Translations under genes and position numbers: made by a program | Source: Opitutus sp. GAS368 | Lineage (GTDB): Bacteria; Verrucomicrobiota; Verrucomicrobiia; Opitutales; Opitutaceae | Length of the DNA stretch: 64,000 nt | Direction: 5' to 3' | Assembly: GCF_900104925.1 (NCBI RefSeq) | Contig: NZ_LT629735.1 | Location: 1,334,291-1,398,290 of the forward strand | The notes under the pieces: model-generated | The model's database searches: none | What the model was told of the DNA's origin: nothing | The model's input: only the letters and a program-made list of their open reading frames with translations | Shown: in pieces, positions 8,431 to 18,823 of the stretch | Layout of the letters: each line of letters starts with the position of its first letter | Position numbering within the stretch: the first letter of the stretch is position 1

Positions 8431-9751
8431 AGCCGGCCCCGGGGAACCGCCGGCCGGTGCGATCAACGGTCTTTCCTTTGGCCGCGAAGACCAGCCGGCG
8501 GCCGCCCGGTTGCGGTCGGCCATGATGCTCGTGGGGGCCGGGTATCTGTTCCTGACCTTGTGCGACTATCGGGAGGGGATCGCCAACCTAGCCCTGCGGT
8601 TCCTGCTGAAGGACCACCTGTACCTGACGGCGACCCAGCTGGCCGGCTTCTTTGCGATCACCAAGCTTGCGTGGTATTGCAAGCCCTTCGCCGGCTTGCT
8701 CGCCGACAACGTGCGGTTGTTCGGCACCCGCCGGAAGGGATACCTGGTCGTCTTTTCCACGGGGGCCGGTGTGCTCTGGCTGGTCCTGCCCCTGGCGCAC
8801 GACTCCTACGGCTTCATGCTGTGGCTGGTCGTGGCCATCAACTTTGCGCTGATGATGGTGCACACGACGCTGGGCGGCATGCTGGTCGAGGTGGGCCAGA
8901 CGCTGGGCGCCACCGGCCGCATCAGTGCGGTGCGCAGCGGCGTCGAGAGCCTGGGCTGGCTTCTCACGGGACTCGTCAGCGGCTGGATCGCCACGCATCT
9001 GTTCCATTACGGCTTCCTGATCAATGCCGCCCTCATGCTCGTTTTGGCCGGGCTTTTTGCGAAGACGCTTCGGGAAAACAAAGCCCCTCCGGCCGGGCCG
9101 GACAAACCCAAGCGGACCCGGGCGCACTTCAAGGAACTGTTCCGACACCGCACGCTCTGGACGGCCGCCGGCTTCTGGATGCTCATCAAGTTTTCGCCCG
9201 GGTTCGGGACGCCGTTGTTTTATTACCAGAGCGAGACCCTCGGATTCACGCCGCAGTATATCGGGTATCTCGGTTTCGTGTCGGCTGCCGCCGGGCTGGG
9301 CGGCAGCCTCGTCTACATGCGGATTTGCCGCCACATCGCCCTCCGCCGGCTGCTTTGGTTGGGGGTAAGCCTGCATACGGCCGCGGCGCTGGCTTATTTC
9401 GGCTACCGGTCGGTCGGCCCGGCCATCGTGATCGAAGCCTTGTACGGGCTCTGCACCGCCCTGGCCTTCATGCCGATCTTCGACCTGCTGGCCCGGGCCA
9501 CGCCCAGGAATTTCGCCGCGCTCGGCTATGCCCTCATCTTCAGCCTGGGCAGCCTCTCGGTCTCGGGCTCGGATCTGATGGGCTCCTGGATCTTCGAGCA
9601 GTTTCACCACAGCTTCGCGGGCATGATCCTGCTGAACTCCGGCAGCTCCGCCGTCGTGCTGCTGGTCATCCCCTTTCTGCCCCGCCTGCTGACCGCCCAC
9701 CGGGATGGCGAAGGTCCCGCGCCTGAAACTGCGGCCACTCCAGCCCCCTAG
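8420..9751 (+). CDS. MFS-type transporter (BT1/folate-biopterin-like)
   Basis: A 443-residue inner-membrane carrier with about 12 hydrophobic segments. The segment KPFAGLLADNVRLFGTRRKGYL resembles the conserved loop after helix 2 in major-facilitator proteins, particularly the BT1 (folate-biopterin) branch. The start at 8420 overlaps the CoA-transferase gene by 11 bases; a frame-open start at 8384 is less likely. As last gene of the LacI-controlled run it probably imports the organic acid or sugar derivative used by the preceding enzymes. The branch name does not fix the substrate. Confidence 0.8.
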   Translation: MSGKAGPGEPPAGAINGLSFGREDQPAAARLRSAMMLVGAGYLFLTLCDYREGIANLALRFLLKDHLYLTATQLAGFFAITKLAWYCKPFAGLLADNVRLFGTRRKGYLVVFSTGAGVLWLVLPLAHDSYGFMLWLVVAINFALMMVHTTLGGMLVEVGQTLGATGRISAVRSGVESLGWLLTGLVSGWIATHLFHYGFLINAALMLVLAGLFAKTLRENKAPPAGPDKPKRTRAHFKELFRHRTLWTAAGFWMLIKFSPGFGTPLFYYQSETLGFTPQYIGYLGFVSAAAGLGGSLVYMRICRHIALRRLLWLGVSLHTAAALAYFGYRSVGPAIVIEALYGLCTALAFMPIFDLLARATPRNFAALGYALIFSLGSLSVSGSDLMGSWIFEQFHHSFAGMILLNSGSSAVVLLVIPFLPRLLTAHRDGEGPAPETAATPAP

Positions 9752-9788
9752 TGGCCGGGCTGCGGCCCGCCGATCGATTGCGACCGGA

Positions 9789-10829
9789 TTACTTTTTCGC
9801 GAACGGTGCCGCGGTCTCGCGCTTGAGTTCGCGGGTCATCAGGGCGTGCAGCGCGTCCGTGGGCTTCTTGTCCTGGTAGAGAATGGCATAGACCTCGGTG
9901 AGGATCGGCGCGGTGATGCCGCGTTCCTGGCACAGGCCGTGGAGCGCCTCGGTGGTGCGGTGCCCCTCCACGACCGTTTTGCGGCCGGCGAGCAGTTCCG
10001 CCACGGACTTGCCGGCGCCGATCTTTTCGCCGAACTCGCGGTTGCGGCTCCACGCGCCGTGGCTGGTGGCGACGAGGTCGCCGAAGCCGCTGAGGCCGTA
10101 GAAGGTCTCGGGTTTGGCGCCGAGCGCGGCGCCGACGCGGACCATCTCGGTCACCGCGCGGGTCAGCAGCGCGGCCTTGGCGTTGTCGCCCAGCCGCTGG
10201 CCGTCGCAGAGGCCGGCCGCGATTGCGTAGATGTTCTTCAGGCTGGCGCCGTATTCCGCTCCGGCCAGGTCGTCGCTGATGTAGATGCGCAGCGTCGAGC
10301 CGCTCATGGCCGCCTGGACCTTGGGCACGAATTCGTCGGTGCGCTGCGCCGCCATGACCATGGCCGCCGGCAGGCCGCGCGCGACCTCGGCCGCGTTGGT
10401 CGGGCCGGTCAGGGTGCCGCAATTCAGCCCCGGCAACACCTGGGCCATCATCTCGCTGGGCCGGAGATGGGTGCCGATCTCGAGGCCCTTGACCAGGCTG
10501 AGGAAAAGCTGGAGCCGGGAGGTGTCGTGGAGCACGGTGCGCATCTGCTCGCACCAGGCGCGCAGCGACTGGGACGGGCAGGCGATGAGCGCCACGTCGG
10601 CCTCGAGGAGCGCCGGCCGCAGGTCCTGGGTTACGACGAGGGACTCGGGCAGCCTGATGCCCGGCAGGTAGTCGCGGTTCTCGTGGGTGGCGCGGAGCTG
10701 GGCGGCATGCTCCGCGCGGCGGGTGACCAGGGTGGTCTGCTGGCCGCGGCGCGCCAGGTGCACGGCCATCGCGGTGCCCCACGCCCCCGCGCCGATGATC
10801 GTGAAATTGAGGGGGCGCGGGTCGGACAT
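9789..10829 (-). CDS. gpsA: NAD(P)-dependent glycerol-3-phosphate dehydrogenase
   Basis: Reduces dihydroxyacetone phosphate to sn-glycerol 3-phosphate for phospholipid synthesis. The 346-residue length fits the family. The N-terminal Rossmann motif is IIGAGAWGTAMAVHLARRG, the substrate region carries LVKGLEIGT and LTGPTNAAEVARG, and the catalytic Lys region is AGAEYGASLKNIYAIAAG; GLSGFGDLVAT follows. It starts 11 bases after lysA on the same strand, so the two are probably co-transcribed. It converges with the MFS carrier gene. Confidence 0.97.
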   Translation of the reverse strand: MSDPRPLNFTIIGAGAWGTAMAVHLARRGQQTTLVTRRAEHAAQLRATHENRDYLPGIRLPESLVVTQDLRPALLEADVALIACPSQSLRAWCEQMRTVLHDTSRLQLFLSLVKGLEIGTHLRPSEMMAQVLPGLNCGTLTGPTNAAEVARGLPAAMVMAAQRTDEFVPKVQAAMSGSTLRIYISDDLAGAEYGASLKNIYAIAAGLCDGQRLGDNAKAALLTRAVTEMVRVGAALGAKPETFYGLSGFGDLVATSHGAWSRNREFGEKIGAGKSVAELLAGRKTVVEGHRTTEALHGLCQERGITAPILTEVYAILYQDKKPTDALHALMTRELKRETAAPFAKK

Positions 10830-10840
10830 GGGGCGGGCCG

Positions 10841-12148
10841 TCAGGTTTTGAGAAAGCCGGGGATTTTCTCGCCGGCGAGCATAGCATCGAAATTTTCGCG
10901 GGCGTTGACCAGCTCGAACCGGCTGCCGGACACGAGCACTTCGGCCGCCATGGCGCGGGTGTTGTAGCGGCTGGCCATGGTGTAGCCGTAGGCGCCGGCG
11001 CTCATGAAGGCGACGAACTCGCCCTCGCCCACCGTTTGCAGCGTGCGGTCCTTGGCGAAGCAGTCTCCCGACTCGCAGATGGGGCCGACGATGTCGGCCT
11101 TCAGCGCGGGCCGCGCGCTGTCGCGCAGCAGCGGCACGAGCTCATGGTAGGCCTCATACATCGCGGGGCGCACGAGGTCGTTCATCGCGGCGTCCACCAC
11201 GAGGAAGTTTTTGTTCGAGCCGCGCTTGAGGTATTCGACGCGGGTCAGCAGCACCCCGGCGTTGCCGACGAGGAAGCGGCCGGGCTCGAGCAGAATCTTG
11301 AGCCCGAGCGGGGCGAGCAGCGGCTTGAGCGCGGCGCCGTAGGCCTCGGGCGTAAGCGGGCGCTCGCCCTCGGGCCTGGCGCTCCACCAGGCGGCGTCGC
11401 CGCTGGCCAGGGCGTCCTGATAGACGATGCCGATGCCGCCGCCGACGCTGAAATAGCTGATGCCGTAGGCCTGCTTCAGCTGCTCGACGAAGGGGATGAC
11501 CTTCTGCACGGCCTCGACGAAGGGTTCGGCGGAGGTGAGCTGCGAGCCGATGTGCATCTGCACGCCCTTGATCTCGAGGTGCGGATATTTCGCGGCGGCC
11601 TCGTAGGCGGCGGCGGCCACCTTGAGGGGAATGCCGAACTTGTTGTCGCTCTTGCCGGTCGTGATCTTGGCGTGGGTCTTGGCGTCGACGTCGGGGTTGA
11701 CGCGGATGGCGATGGGCGCCTTGCGACCCAGCTGGCCGGCCACGTGGTTGATGCGCGCCAGCTCGGGCTCGCTTTCAACGTGGAAGCCGAACACGCCGGT
11801 CTCGAGCGCGAGCCGGATCTCGGCCTCGGTCTTGCCGACCCCGGCGAAAACGCTGCGGGCCGTGCTGCCGCCGGCGGCCGTCACGCGCTTGAGCTCTCCG
11901 CCGCTCACGAGGTCGAAGGCGGCGCCGAGGTTGGCAAAGAGGCGGAGCACGGCGAGGTTGGAGTTCGCCTTCATCGCGTAGCAGATCTGGAGGTCGAGCC
12001 CGGTCAGGCTGGCGGCCAGACGGCGGTAGTTGTCCTCAATCGTCCGGGCGCTGTAAACGTAGGTGGGCGTGCCGTGGAGCCGGGCCACCGCCGCCAGGTC
12101 GACGGACTCGCAGTGCAGTTTCTGGCCGGTGTAATGGAAGTGGTGCAT
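10841..12148 (-). CDS. lysA: Diaminopimelate decarboxylase
   Basis: PLP-dependent enzyme making L-lysine from meso-diaminopimelate, 435 residues from the start at 12148 (MHHFHYTGQKLHCESVDL). The PLP lysine lies in ICYAMKANSNLAVLRL, the glycine-rich phosphate site in FSVGGGIGIVYQ, and the substrate site in LLEPGRFLVGNAG and CESGDCFAKDR. A longer frame to 12322 has no family similarity and overlaps the divergent small gene. It is followed by gpsA after 11 bases. The 81 bases upstream form the divergent promoter region shared with the small gene at 12230; no lysine riboswitch could be made out there. Confidence 0.96.
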   Translation of the reverse strand: MHHFHYTGQKLHCESVDLAAVARLHGTPTYVYSARTIEDNYRRLAASLTGLDLQICYAMKANSNLAVLRLFANLGAAFDLVSGGELKRVTAAGGSTARSVFAGVGKTEAEIRLALETGVFGFHVESEPELARINHVAGQLGRKAPIAIRVNPDVDAKTHAKITTGKSDNKFGIPLKVAAAAYEAAAKYPHLEIKGVQMHIGSQLTSAEPFVEAVQKVIPFVEQLKQAYGISYFSVGGGIGIVYQDALASGDAAWWSARPEGERPLTPEAYGAALKPLLAPLGLKILLEPGRFLVGNAGVLLTRVEYLKRGSNKNFLVVDAAMNDLVRPAMYEAYHELVPLLRDSARPALKADIVGPICESGDCFAKDRTLQTVGEGEFVAFMSAGAYGYTMASRYNTRAMAAEVLVSGSRFELVNARENFDAMLAGEKIPGFLKT

Positions 12149-12229
12149 CGAGGTAAAGTGAGCGTGAAAGGTGTCCAGATAGCCAGATTCCCCTTGAGTG
12201 GAAGCGCTATTTTCCAATGGATGGTGCCC

Positions 12230-12493
12230 ATGTCCTACACGTTCCGCCGCCTGTTGAACCACCTGCCGATCGCCCTCGGCATGCGGAGCGACAAGCGCCT
12301 GCGGACGACCCGGGTCAAACACGCCCAGTTTGCGAGTTTCCTGGGGGAAAGCGGCTTCCGCTCCTTCAACGTGGACCGCTACGAGCGCGGCCTGCGCCGC
12401 CGCCGCGTCGCCAAGGGGCTGTTCCTGTGGGCCAGCGCGTTTGCCGCGGCTTGGATCGTGCTCGAGAGCGCCCGGGCCGTGATGCTGTTCTGA
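12230..12493 (+). CDS. Small basic protein with one C-terminal membrane helix, unknown function
   Basis: An 87-residue protein. The first 60 residues are rich in Arg and Lys (MRSDKRLRTTRVKHAQF, DRYERGLRRRRVAKG), and a single hydrophobic segment follows at the end (LFLWASAFAAAWIVLESA), predicting a tail-anchored membrane protein with a positive cytoplasmic part. An ATG three codons earlier (12221) is also possible. It is divergent from lysA and followed by a strong hairpin at 12518. No family is recognised. Confidence 0.65.
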   Translation: MSYTFRRLLNHLPIALGMRSDKRLRTTRVKHAQFASFLGESGFRSFNVDRYERGLRRRRVAKGLFLWASAFAAAWIVLESARAVMLF

Positions 12494-12517
12494 ACGGCGT
12501 GTCCCGTTGCCGTTCGT

Positions 12518-12551
12518 GGGCGGCCCGGGATTTTATCCGGGCCGACCGCCC
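12518..12551 (+). terminator. GC-rich hairpin, possible terminator
   Basis: GGGCGG-CCCGG pairs with CCGGG-CCGA-CCGCCC around an ATTTTAT loop, leaving a four-base bulge. It begins 24 bases after the small gene ends. There is no T-tract, so termination is not certain. Its position argues that the next gene starts downstream of it. Confidence 0.4.
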
Positions 12552-12605
12552 GGCCAACAAAGCAGATTGACCGGCTGGCCCGCGCCATGGCTTAGTGCCG
12601 GCGCT

Positions 12606-13229
12606 GTGCAACCCAGCGCTGAACTTTATCCCTGGATTTCCGTCGCCGCGATCGCATGGGGCGTGCTGGACTGCTTTTTCGGCTACCGGGTTTTCAAGAT
12701 CACCCTCGCGCTCGTCGGCGGCCTCCTCGGCGCCGTGGCGGGCCAGATGGCGGCCACCGCCCTGGGGTTCGGACCGGGCGGCATCACGGCCAGCCTGATT
12801 GTCGGCGGCCTGCTCGGCGCGGGCCTGGCGTTCCTGCTTTATATCGCGGCGGTGTTTGTGGCCGGATTCGGTTTTGGCGCCACCCTCGGCATTTTGCTGC
12901 TGGCCAATTTCCACCACATGGTCGCCCTGCTGAGCGGCTGCGTGCTGGGCGTCGTGGGCGGCTTCCTGGCCGTGAAGCTCCAGCGGGTGCTGATCATGCT
13001 GTCCACGGCGCTGCTGGGATCGTTCCGCGCGATGCTGGCCCTGGCCTATTTCACCAACCAGATCGACTGGGTGTATTACTTCCGCCAGCCGGACCAGTTG
13101 CCGGCGCTCATCGACAACCACCCCTGGATGTTCCCGGCCATCCTTGCCCTGGCCTGCGTCGGGGTCATCGCCCAGTTTGAACTGGGCGGCAGCGGCGGGA
13201 AAAAGAAAGCCAAGGACAAGGACGACTAA
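12606..13229 (+). CDS. Multi-pass membrane protein, DUF4203/TMEM198-like
   Basis: About 207 residues from the GTG at 12606 (QPSAELYPWISVAAIAWG). Six or so hydrophobic segments carry Gly-rich turns (ALVGGLLGAVAGQMAATALG, GFGFGATLGILLL), and a Lys/Asp-rich tail ends the protein (GGKKKAKDKDD). This pattern is typical of DUF4203-type proteins of unknown role. The frame is open back to 12507, but those 33 codons are Pro/Gly-rich and contain the hairpin at 12518, so the shorter form is preferred. A lipoprotein gene follows after 38 bases. Confidence 0.7.
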   Translation: MQPSAELYPWISVAAIAWGVLDCFFGYRVFKITLALVGGLLGAVAGQMAATALGFGPGGITASLIVGGLLGAGLAFLLYIAAVFVAGFGFGATLGILLLANFHHMVALLSGCVLGVVGGFLAVKLQRVLIMLSTALLGSFRAMLALAYFTNQIDWVYYFRQPDQLPALIDNHPWMFPAILALACVGVIAQFELGGSGGKKKAKDKDD

Positions 13230-13267
13230 CCTTGCCGCACGTGCCGGGCCCCGCAATATGCGGGACG

Positions 13268-13723
13268 ATGAAAAAGTTCCTTGCCCCGTTTTTCCTGGTC
13301 GCCTCGCTCGCCCTGCTCGCCGGCTGCAGCAGCTCCAACAACATCACGGCCGGCGTGAAAATCGGGCTCACCGGTCTGGCCCGCGCCAGTGACGGCAGCA
13401 CCCGGGTGTCCTGGCGCGTGATCAACCCCAATGTCATTTCCTACCTCGTGTCCCAGACCACCCACCGGATCTATCTCAATGGCGTGCTGATCGGCACCGT
13501 GATTGACCGGGAGCCCTTGGCGGTCTTGCCGCAAGCCCACTCAGAACGGACCAGCCCGCTGGCCTCCGCCGGCCCGGCGGCTGACAGCGCCCTCGCGGCG
13601 GCCGCGACCGCCGGATCCGGCGCCTATCGCGTGGAATCGACCATCGTGGTCCAGCTTTACGGCGAGACGACCGACAAGAGCAACCTGACGGCAACCGGCA
13701 CGGTCCCCGTCACGGCTAAATAA
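13268..13723 (+). CDS. Lipoprotein with a possible LEA14-like domain
   Basis: A 151-residue protein starting at 13268 (MKKFLAPFFLVASLALLAGC). The lipobox LAGC at about residue 19 marks a lipoprotein anchored after cleavage. The mature part (GLTGLARASDGSTRVSWRVI, VSQTTHRIYLNGVLIGTVID, then VVQLYGETTDKSNLTATG) reads like a single LEA14/water-stress-type beta-sandwich, which is a weak assignment. It follows the membrane protein gene on the same strand and ends at the hairpin at 13727. Confidence 0.75.
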   Translation: MKKFLAPFFLVASLALLAGCSSSNNITAGVKIGLTGLARASDGSTRVSWRVINPNVISYLVSQTTHRIYLNGVLIGTVIDREPLAVLPQAHSERTSPLASAGPAADSALAAAATAGSGAYRVESTIVVQLYGETTDKSNLTATGTVPVTAK

Positions 13724-13754
13724 AAAGGCGGCGCCGGAATCATCCGGAGCCGCC
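13718..13754 (-). terminator. Rho-independent terminator, possibly bidirectional
   Basis: GGCGGCGCCGG pairs with CCGGAGCCGCC (one mismatch) around a six-base loop. On the minus strand the stem is followed by TTTTTATTT, a good terminator for the small gene ending at 13776. The lipoprotein gene ends just at its other side. Confidence 0.75.
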
Positions 13755-13775
13755 GAGCGGGAGAAACGGGGCCGT

Positions 13776-14009
13776 TCAGGCGGCCAGCCGGATGACCGGG
13801 GCCTTGGCGTTCACGCGGGCCGGAAACCGGATGATCGGGGTCAGCGTCAGTGCCCGGGGGGCGCGGCTGTATTGATCAATCGTCCAAGCTACCAGGCCGG
13901 TGGTGAACATGATGGCGGTGAAGTCGGCGGCGTCGAAGGGACGACCGCTCGCGAAGGACGCGAAGCCCAGAAGGGTCGCGGTGAGAACGGAGATGAGAGC
14001 GGTTTTCAT
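13776..14009 (-). CDS. Small exported or membrane protein, unknown function
   Basis: 77 residues: an N-terminal signal-like segment (MKTALISVLTATLLGFASFA) and a second moderately hydrophobic stretch (FTAIMFTTGLVAWTI) before a basic tail. It stands alone on the minus strand with a terminator right behind it. No family is recognised. The clean signal peptide and the terminator are the main reasons to believe it is real. Confidence 0.6.
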   Translation of the reverse strand: MKTALISVLTATLLGFASFASGRPFDAADFTAIMFTTGLVAWTIDQYSRAPRALTLTPIIRFPARVNAKAPVIRLAA

Positions 14010-14100
14010 GGATCAGTTGGTTGATGCCTGAAGAACACCCCCGCTCCCGGGAAAGTTGCAGAATCGTGCAAAGGCTTGCGCCGAGGGCAAAAAGCCACGG

Positions 14101-14697
14101 CTACCCCGGGACGACCAACACACACAGGTGGTTCATCCGCCGCCACCATTTCTCAAAGACCGCCGACTCGATCTGTAACGGACCCGCCGCCGGATCGTGC
14201 ACGATCACCTGGTGATCGGCGGTGACACCGATCACCACCACCCAGTGCGACGGATGAGGCACATGCTCGCTCACGGACAAGGCGAGGGCGCCAATCAGCC
14301 CGGCCTGACGCAAGGCTGGATTCGGTGGCTGCGGAATCATGACGATCATCGGCCGTCCTTGGCTCAGGTTGTCCTGCAGGTCAGACATGGAGCCCTGGTA
14401 AACCAGGCCCCGGAGGCCGAGCGATTCAGCGATGGCCCGCAGGTCCGGCCCCGTGGTGTCCTGCGGAGCCGCGGGGCACTTGGCCTTGAATTCCGCCAGC
14501 CCGACGCCCCAGTGGGCGGCCACGGCCGCCACGCAGGCCGGCCCGCAGGCGTAATCCTGGTTCTGCCGGAGCGGCGGCAGCCCGCTGACGTAGAGACTGT
14601 CGCCCGTGAGCGAAAGCCCCCGGAACGACTTCACCGAAGTGCAGCCCCCCATCAGCAGGGCCGCGAGAACCGCCGCCAACCGGATGGAGATGCTCAC
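14101..14697 (-). CDS. C39-like cysteine peptidase, lipoprotein
   Basis: About 198 residues from the GTG at 14697. The lipobox LLMGGCTS predicts a lipid-anchored envelope protein. The peptidase C39-like core is complete: Gln and Cys in QNQDYACGPACVAAVAAHWG, His in HPSHWVVVIGV and Asp in IVHDPAAG. The frame is open further upstream but runs through the Gly-rich gene in another frame, so the GTG before the signal peptide is chosen. It lies 64 bases after the small Gly-rich protein gene. The pair recalls the arrangement of Pseudomonas PA2779-PA2778, a small one-helix exported protein followed by a C39-like lipoprotein peptidase; homology of the small partner is not established. Confidence 0.82.
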   Translation of the reverse strand: MSISIRLAAVLAALLMGGCTSVKSFRGLSLTGDSLYVSGLPPLRQNQDYACGPACVAAVAAHWGVGLAEFKAKCPAAPQDTTGPDLRAIAESLGLRGLVYQGSMSDLQDNLSQGRPMIVMIPQPPNPALRQAGLIGALALSVSEHVPHPSHWVVVIGVTADHQVIVHDPAAGPLQIESAVFEKWWRRMNHLCVLVVPG

Positions 14698-14761
14698 AAG
14701 AAAGGAACCTGCCGATCGGAAACCGACCGGCAGGGTGTTGCCAGTTTGGGTTCGCGGGAAA

Positions 14762-15103
14762 TCAATATCCGCCACCACCACTACCGCCGCCGCCGCCACC
14801 GCCGGCCGCGACTGCGACAACGACCACCACGGCGATAACCCCGATGATAATCCACGTGGATTTATCCAAGCCTTCGCCGGCGGCCTGTTTTTCGGTCTCG
14901 GCCTTGGCGGCCTGCTCCAGTTGCTGATATTTCGCCAGTTCGGCGGCGGACAAGGCCGTGTGCTGCGACACGATCGTCGGCGCCGACGCCAGCTTGGTTT
15001 GCGACACCGCGAGCGGCGCCGGGACAGTATTCGCCAGGGCGAACACCGGCGTAACGGAGATGAGCAAGGCGCTCATCACGAGGGAACGGAGGACAGTTTT
15101 CAT
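14762..15103 (-). CDS. Small exported protein with a TM helix and poly-Gly tail
   Basis: 113 residues beginning MKTVLRSLVMSALLISVTPV with an Ala-X-Ala-type cleavage region (FALANT). A short helical part follows (LSAAELAKYQQLEQAAKAET), then one membrane helix (TWIIIGVIAVVVVVAVAA) and a tail of almost only Gly with Ser and Tyr. The gene lies just upstream of the C39-like peptidase on the same strand. The size and layout resemble PA2779-type partners of such peptidases. The function is unknown. Confidence 0.72.
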   Translation of the reverse strand: MKTVLRSLVMSALLISVTPVFALANTVPAPLAVSQTKLASAPTIVSQHTALSAAELAKYQQLEQAAKAETEKQAAGEGLDKSTWIIIGVIAVVVVVAVAAGGGGGGGSGGGGY

Positions 15104-15189
15104 ATGGGCCGTAGTTAGGGGATGTGAGTGGTAACAACACCCCCGTGCCCGTCCGTCCAACCCTGTAACCGTAACAGCTTGGAAAGGAA

Positions 15190-16002
15190 TCAGCCCGCCC
15201 CGCCGCCCGCCGCATTGGAAGCCGGCTTGAACCTGGCCTTGAACAGCGCCGCCACGTAGTCGCGGTTCAGGCGGGCGATGAAATCGTGCGAGATGAGCTT
15301 GGGGCACACGGCGCTGCACTCGTATTGGTTGGTGCAGTTGCCGAAGCCGGCCTCGTCCATCGTCTGCACCATGGCGAGCACGCGCTTGTCGCGCTCGGGC
15401 TGGCCCTGCGGCATGAGGCCGAGGTGGGAAACTTTCGCGGCCACGAAGAGCATCGCGCTGGCGTTCTTGCACGCCGCCACGCACGCCCCGCAACCGATGC
15501 AGGCCGCCGCGTCCATCGCGAGGTCGGCGTCCTCCTTCGGCACCGGCAGGGAGTTGGCGTCCGGCGCGGCGCCGGTGCGGACCGAGATGAAACCACCGGC
15601 CTGCTGGATCTTGTCGAAGGCCGCGCGATCGGTGACGAGATCCTTCTGGATTGGGAAGGCTTTCGCGCGGAAGGGCTCGACGATGATCGTGTCGCCCTCC
15701 TGGAAGCTGCGCATGTAGAGCTGGCAGGTGGCGATGCCCTTGCCCGGACCGTGCGGCTTGCCGTTGATGGTGCAGGAGCAGGTGCCGCAGATGCCCTCGC
15801 GGCAGTCGTGCGCAAACGCGATCGGCTCCTCGCCCTTGAGCGTGATCCCGTCGTTCACGACGTCGAGCAGCTCGAGGAACGACATGTCGGGATTCACGCC
15901 CTTCGCCGGATAGTCGACGAACTTGCCCGGCGCGGCGGGGCCGGCCTGGCGCCAGACCCTTAGGGTGACGGAGAAAAGTTTCTTGCTGGTGGGAGCGACC
16001 AT
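15190..16002 (-). CDS. sdhB: Succinate dehydrogenase/fumarate reductase iron-sulfur subunit
   Basis: Electron-transfer subunit of complex II, 270 residues. The [2Fe-2S] cysteines are in [11 protein letters not shown] with a fourth further on (ATCQLY); [15 protein letters not shown] and the later [12 protein letters not shown] carry the ligands of the other two clusters. The longer insert between the cluster domains fits the cytochrome b558-type enzymes of Bacteroidota and Verrucomicrobiota. It is last in sdhCAB, 15 bases after sdhA. Confidence 0.96.
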   Translation of the reverse strand: MVAPTSKKLFSVTLRVWRQAGPAAPGKFVDYPAKGVNPDMSFLELLDVVNDGITLKGEEPIAFAHDCREGICGTCSCTINGKPHGPGKGIATCQLYMRSFQEGDTIIVEPFRAKAFPIQKDLVTDRAAFDKIQQAGGFISVRTGAAPDANSLPVPKEDADLAMDAAACIGCGACVAACKNASAMLFVAAKVSHLGLMPQGQPERDKRVLAMVQTMDEAGFGNCTNQYECSAVCPKLISHDFIARLNRDYVAALFKARFKPASNAAGGGAG

Positions 16003-16017
16003 GGGAGGGGCCTCGGC

Positions 16018-17940
<1,923 letters not shown>

Positions 17941-17951
17941 GGCGGAGAAGA

Positions 17952-18644
17952 TCAGGCGTGGACGAAGCCGCCGAGCACGGCGAGCGGGATGGCTGCGTTG
18001 AGGAGGAAATAGAGCCAGCAGTAGGCCGTGGCGAAACGCTGGAGCTGGCCGGTCCATTTCTCGTTCTTCAGGCCGATCGTCTGGATCGAGCTGACGATGC
18101 CATGGCTGAGGTGGTAGGCCAGGATGCCGACGGCGAGGATATAAAAGCCCGAGACGAGCTGGTTGCCGAAGCCCTGCAGCATCATGCTGTAGACGTCGCG
18201 CACCATCGTGCCGTCGGCGAGCTTGAAGGTGTGTTCGCCCCAGCCCGGATGGCCGAGGCGCAGTGTGTAATGCGCGAGGTGGAACGGGATGAACGCCAGC
18301 ACGACAAGGCCGGTGCGGGCCATGATGCGGGAAGCCAGCGTGGCGCGGTTGACGTGCTCGACCCCGTAGGCCTGCGGACGGGCCGCGCGATTCTCGAGCG
18401 TGAGCTGGATCGCCAGCCATACATGGATCACAAGGCAGAGCAGCAGGAAGGCTCGGATGAGCCACAGCGCGGCGCCCAGCGACTCAAGCATGTGCGCGTA
18501 GGCATTGATCTTGGCCGGCGGCAGGAAAATCTGCAGGTTGCCGACGAGGTGCCCGGTGACGAACCCGAACAGCACCAACCCGGTGAAGGCCATCAGGAAT
18601 TTCTTTCCGATGGACGACTGAAAGAGTGAACCAAGAAGATTCAT
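17952..18644 (-). CDS. sdhC: Succinate dehydrogenase cytochrome b558 subunit
   Basis: The membrane anchor of complex II, 230 residues with five hydrophobic helices and His residues placed for two haems ([43 protein letters not shown]). This is the single-subunit b558 type, so no sdhD is expected. The start at 18644 ([19 protein letters not shown]) fits the family. It is first in the operon; the 179 bases upstream, up to the ligase gene, hold its promoter, including an AT-rich patch (AATAATGTAAAGG) near 18713-18725. Confidence 0.95.
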   Translation of the reverse strand: MNLLGSLFQSSIGKKFLMAFTGLVLFGFVTGHLVGNLQIFLPPAKINAYAHMLESLGAALWLIRAFLLLCLVIHVWLAIQLTLENRAARPQAYGVEHVNRATLASRIMARTGLVVLAFIPFHLAHYTLRLGHPGWGEHTFKLADGTMVRDVYSMMLQGFGNQLVSGFYILAVGILAYHLSHGIVSSIQTIGLKNEKWTGQLQRFATAYCWLYFLLNAAIPLAVLGGFVHA

Positions 18645-18823
18645 CGCGGGGAGGCTGGGATACGTGGCGGGTGTGCGGGCGGCCTGACCCGCTAAATAGA
18701 CCAACGCACCCAAATAATGTAAAGGCCTCGCCGGGCCCGGCCCCCGATTAATTAGGGGGTCTAAATCACCTGAGAAGCCCGGCCCGGGGCGCCCACCGGC
18801 TGGCGGCGCGGCCCGCCGCGCCC

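Noticed and set aside
12507-12605. N-terminal extension of the DUF4203-like protein
   Set aside because: Pro/Gly-rich, contains a strong hairpin, and adds no membrane or signal feature; the GTG at 12606 fits better.
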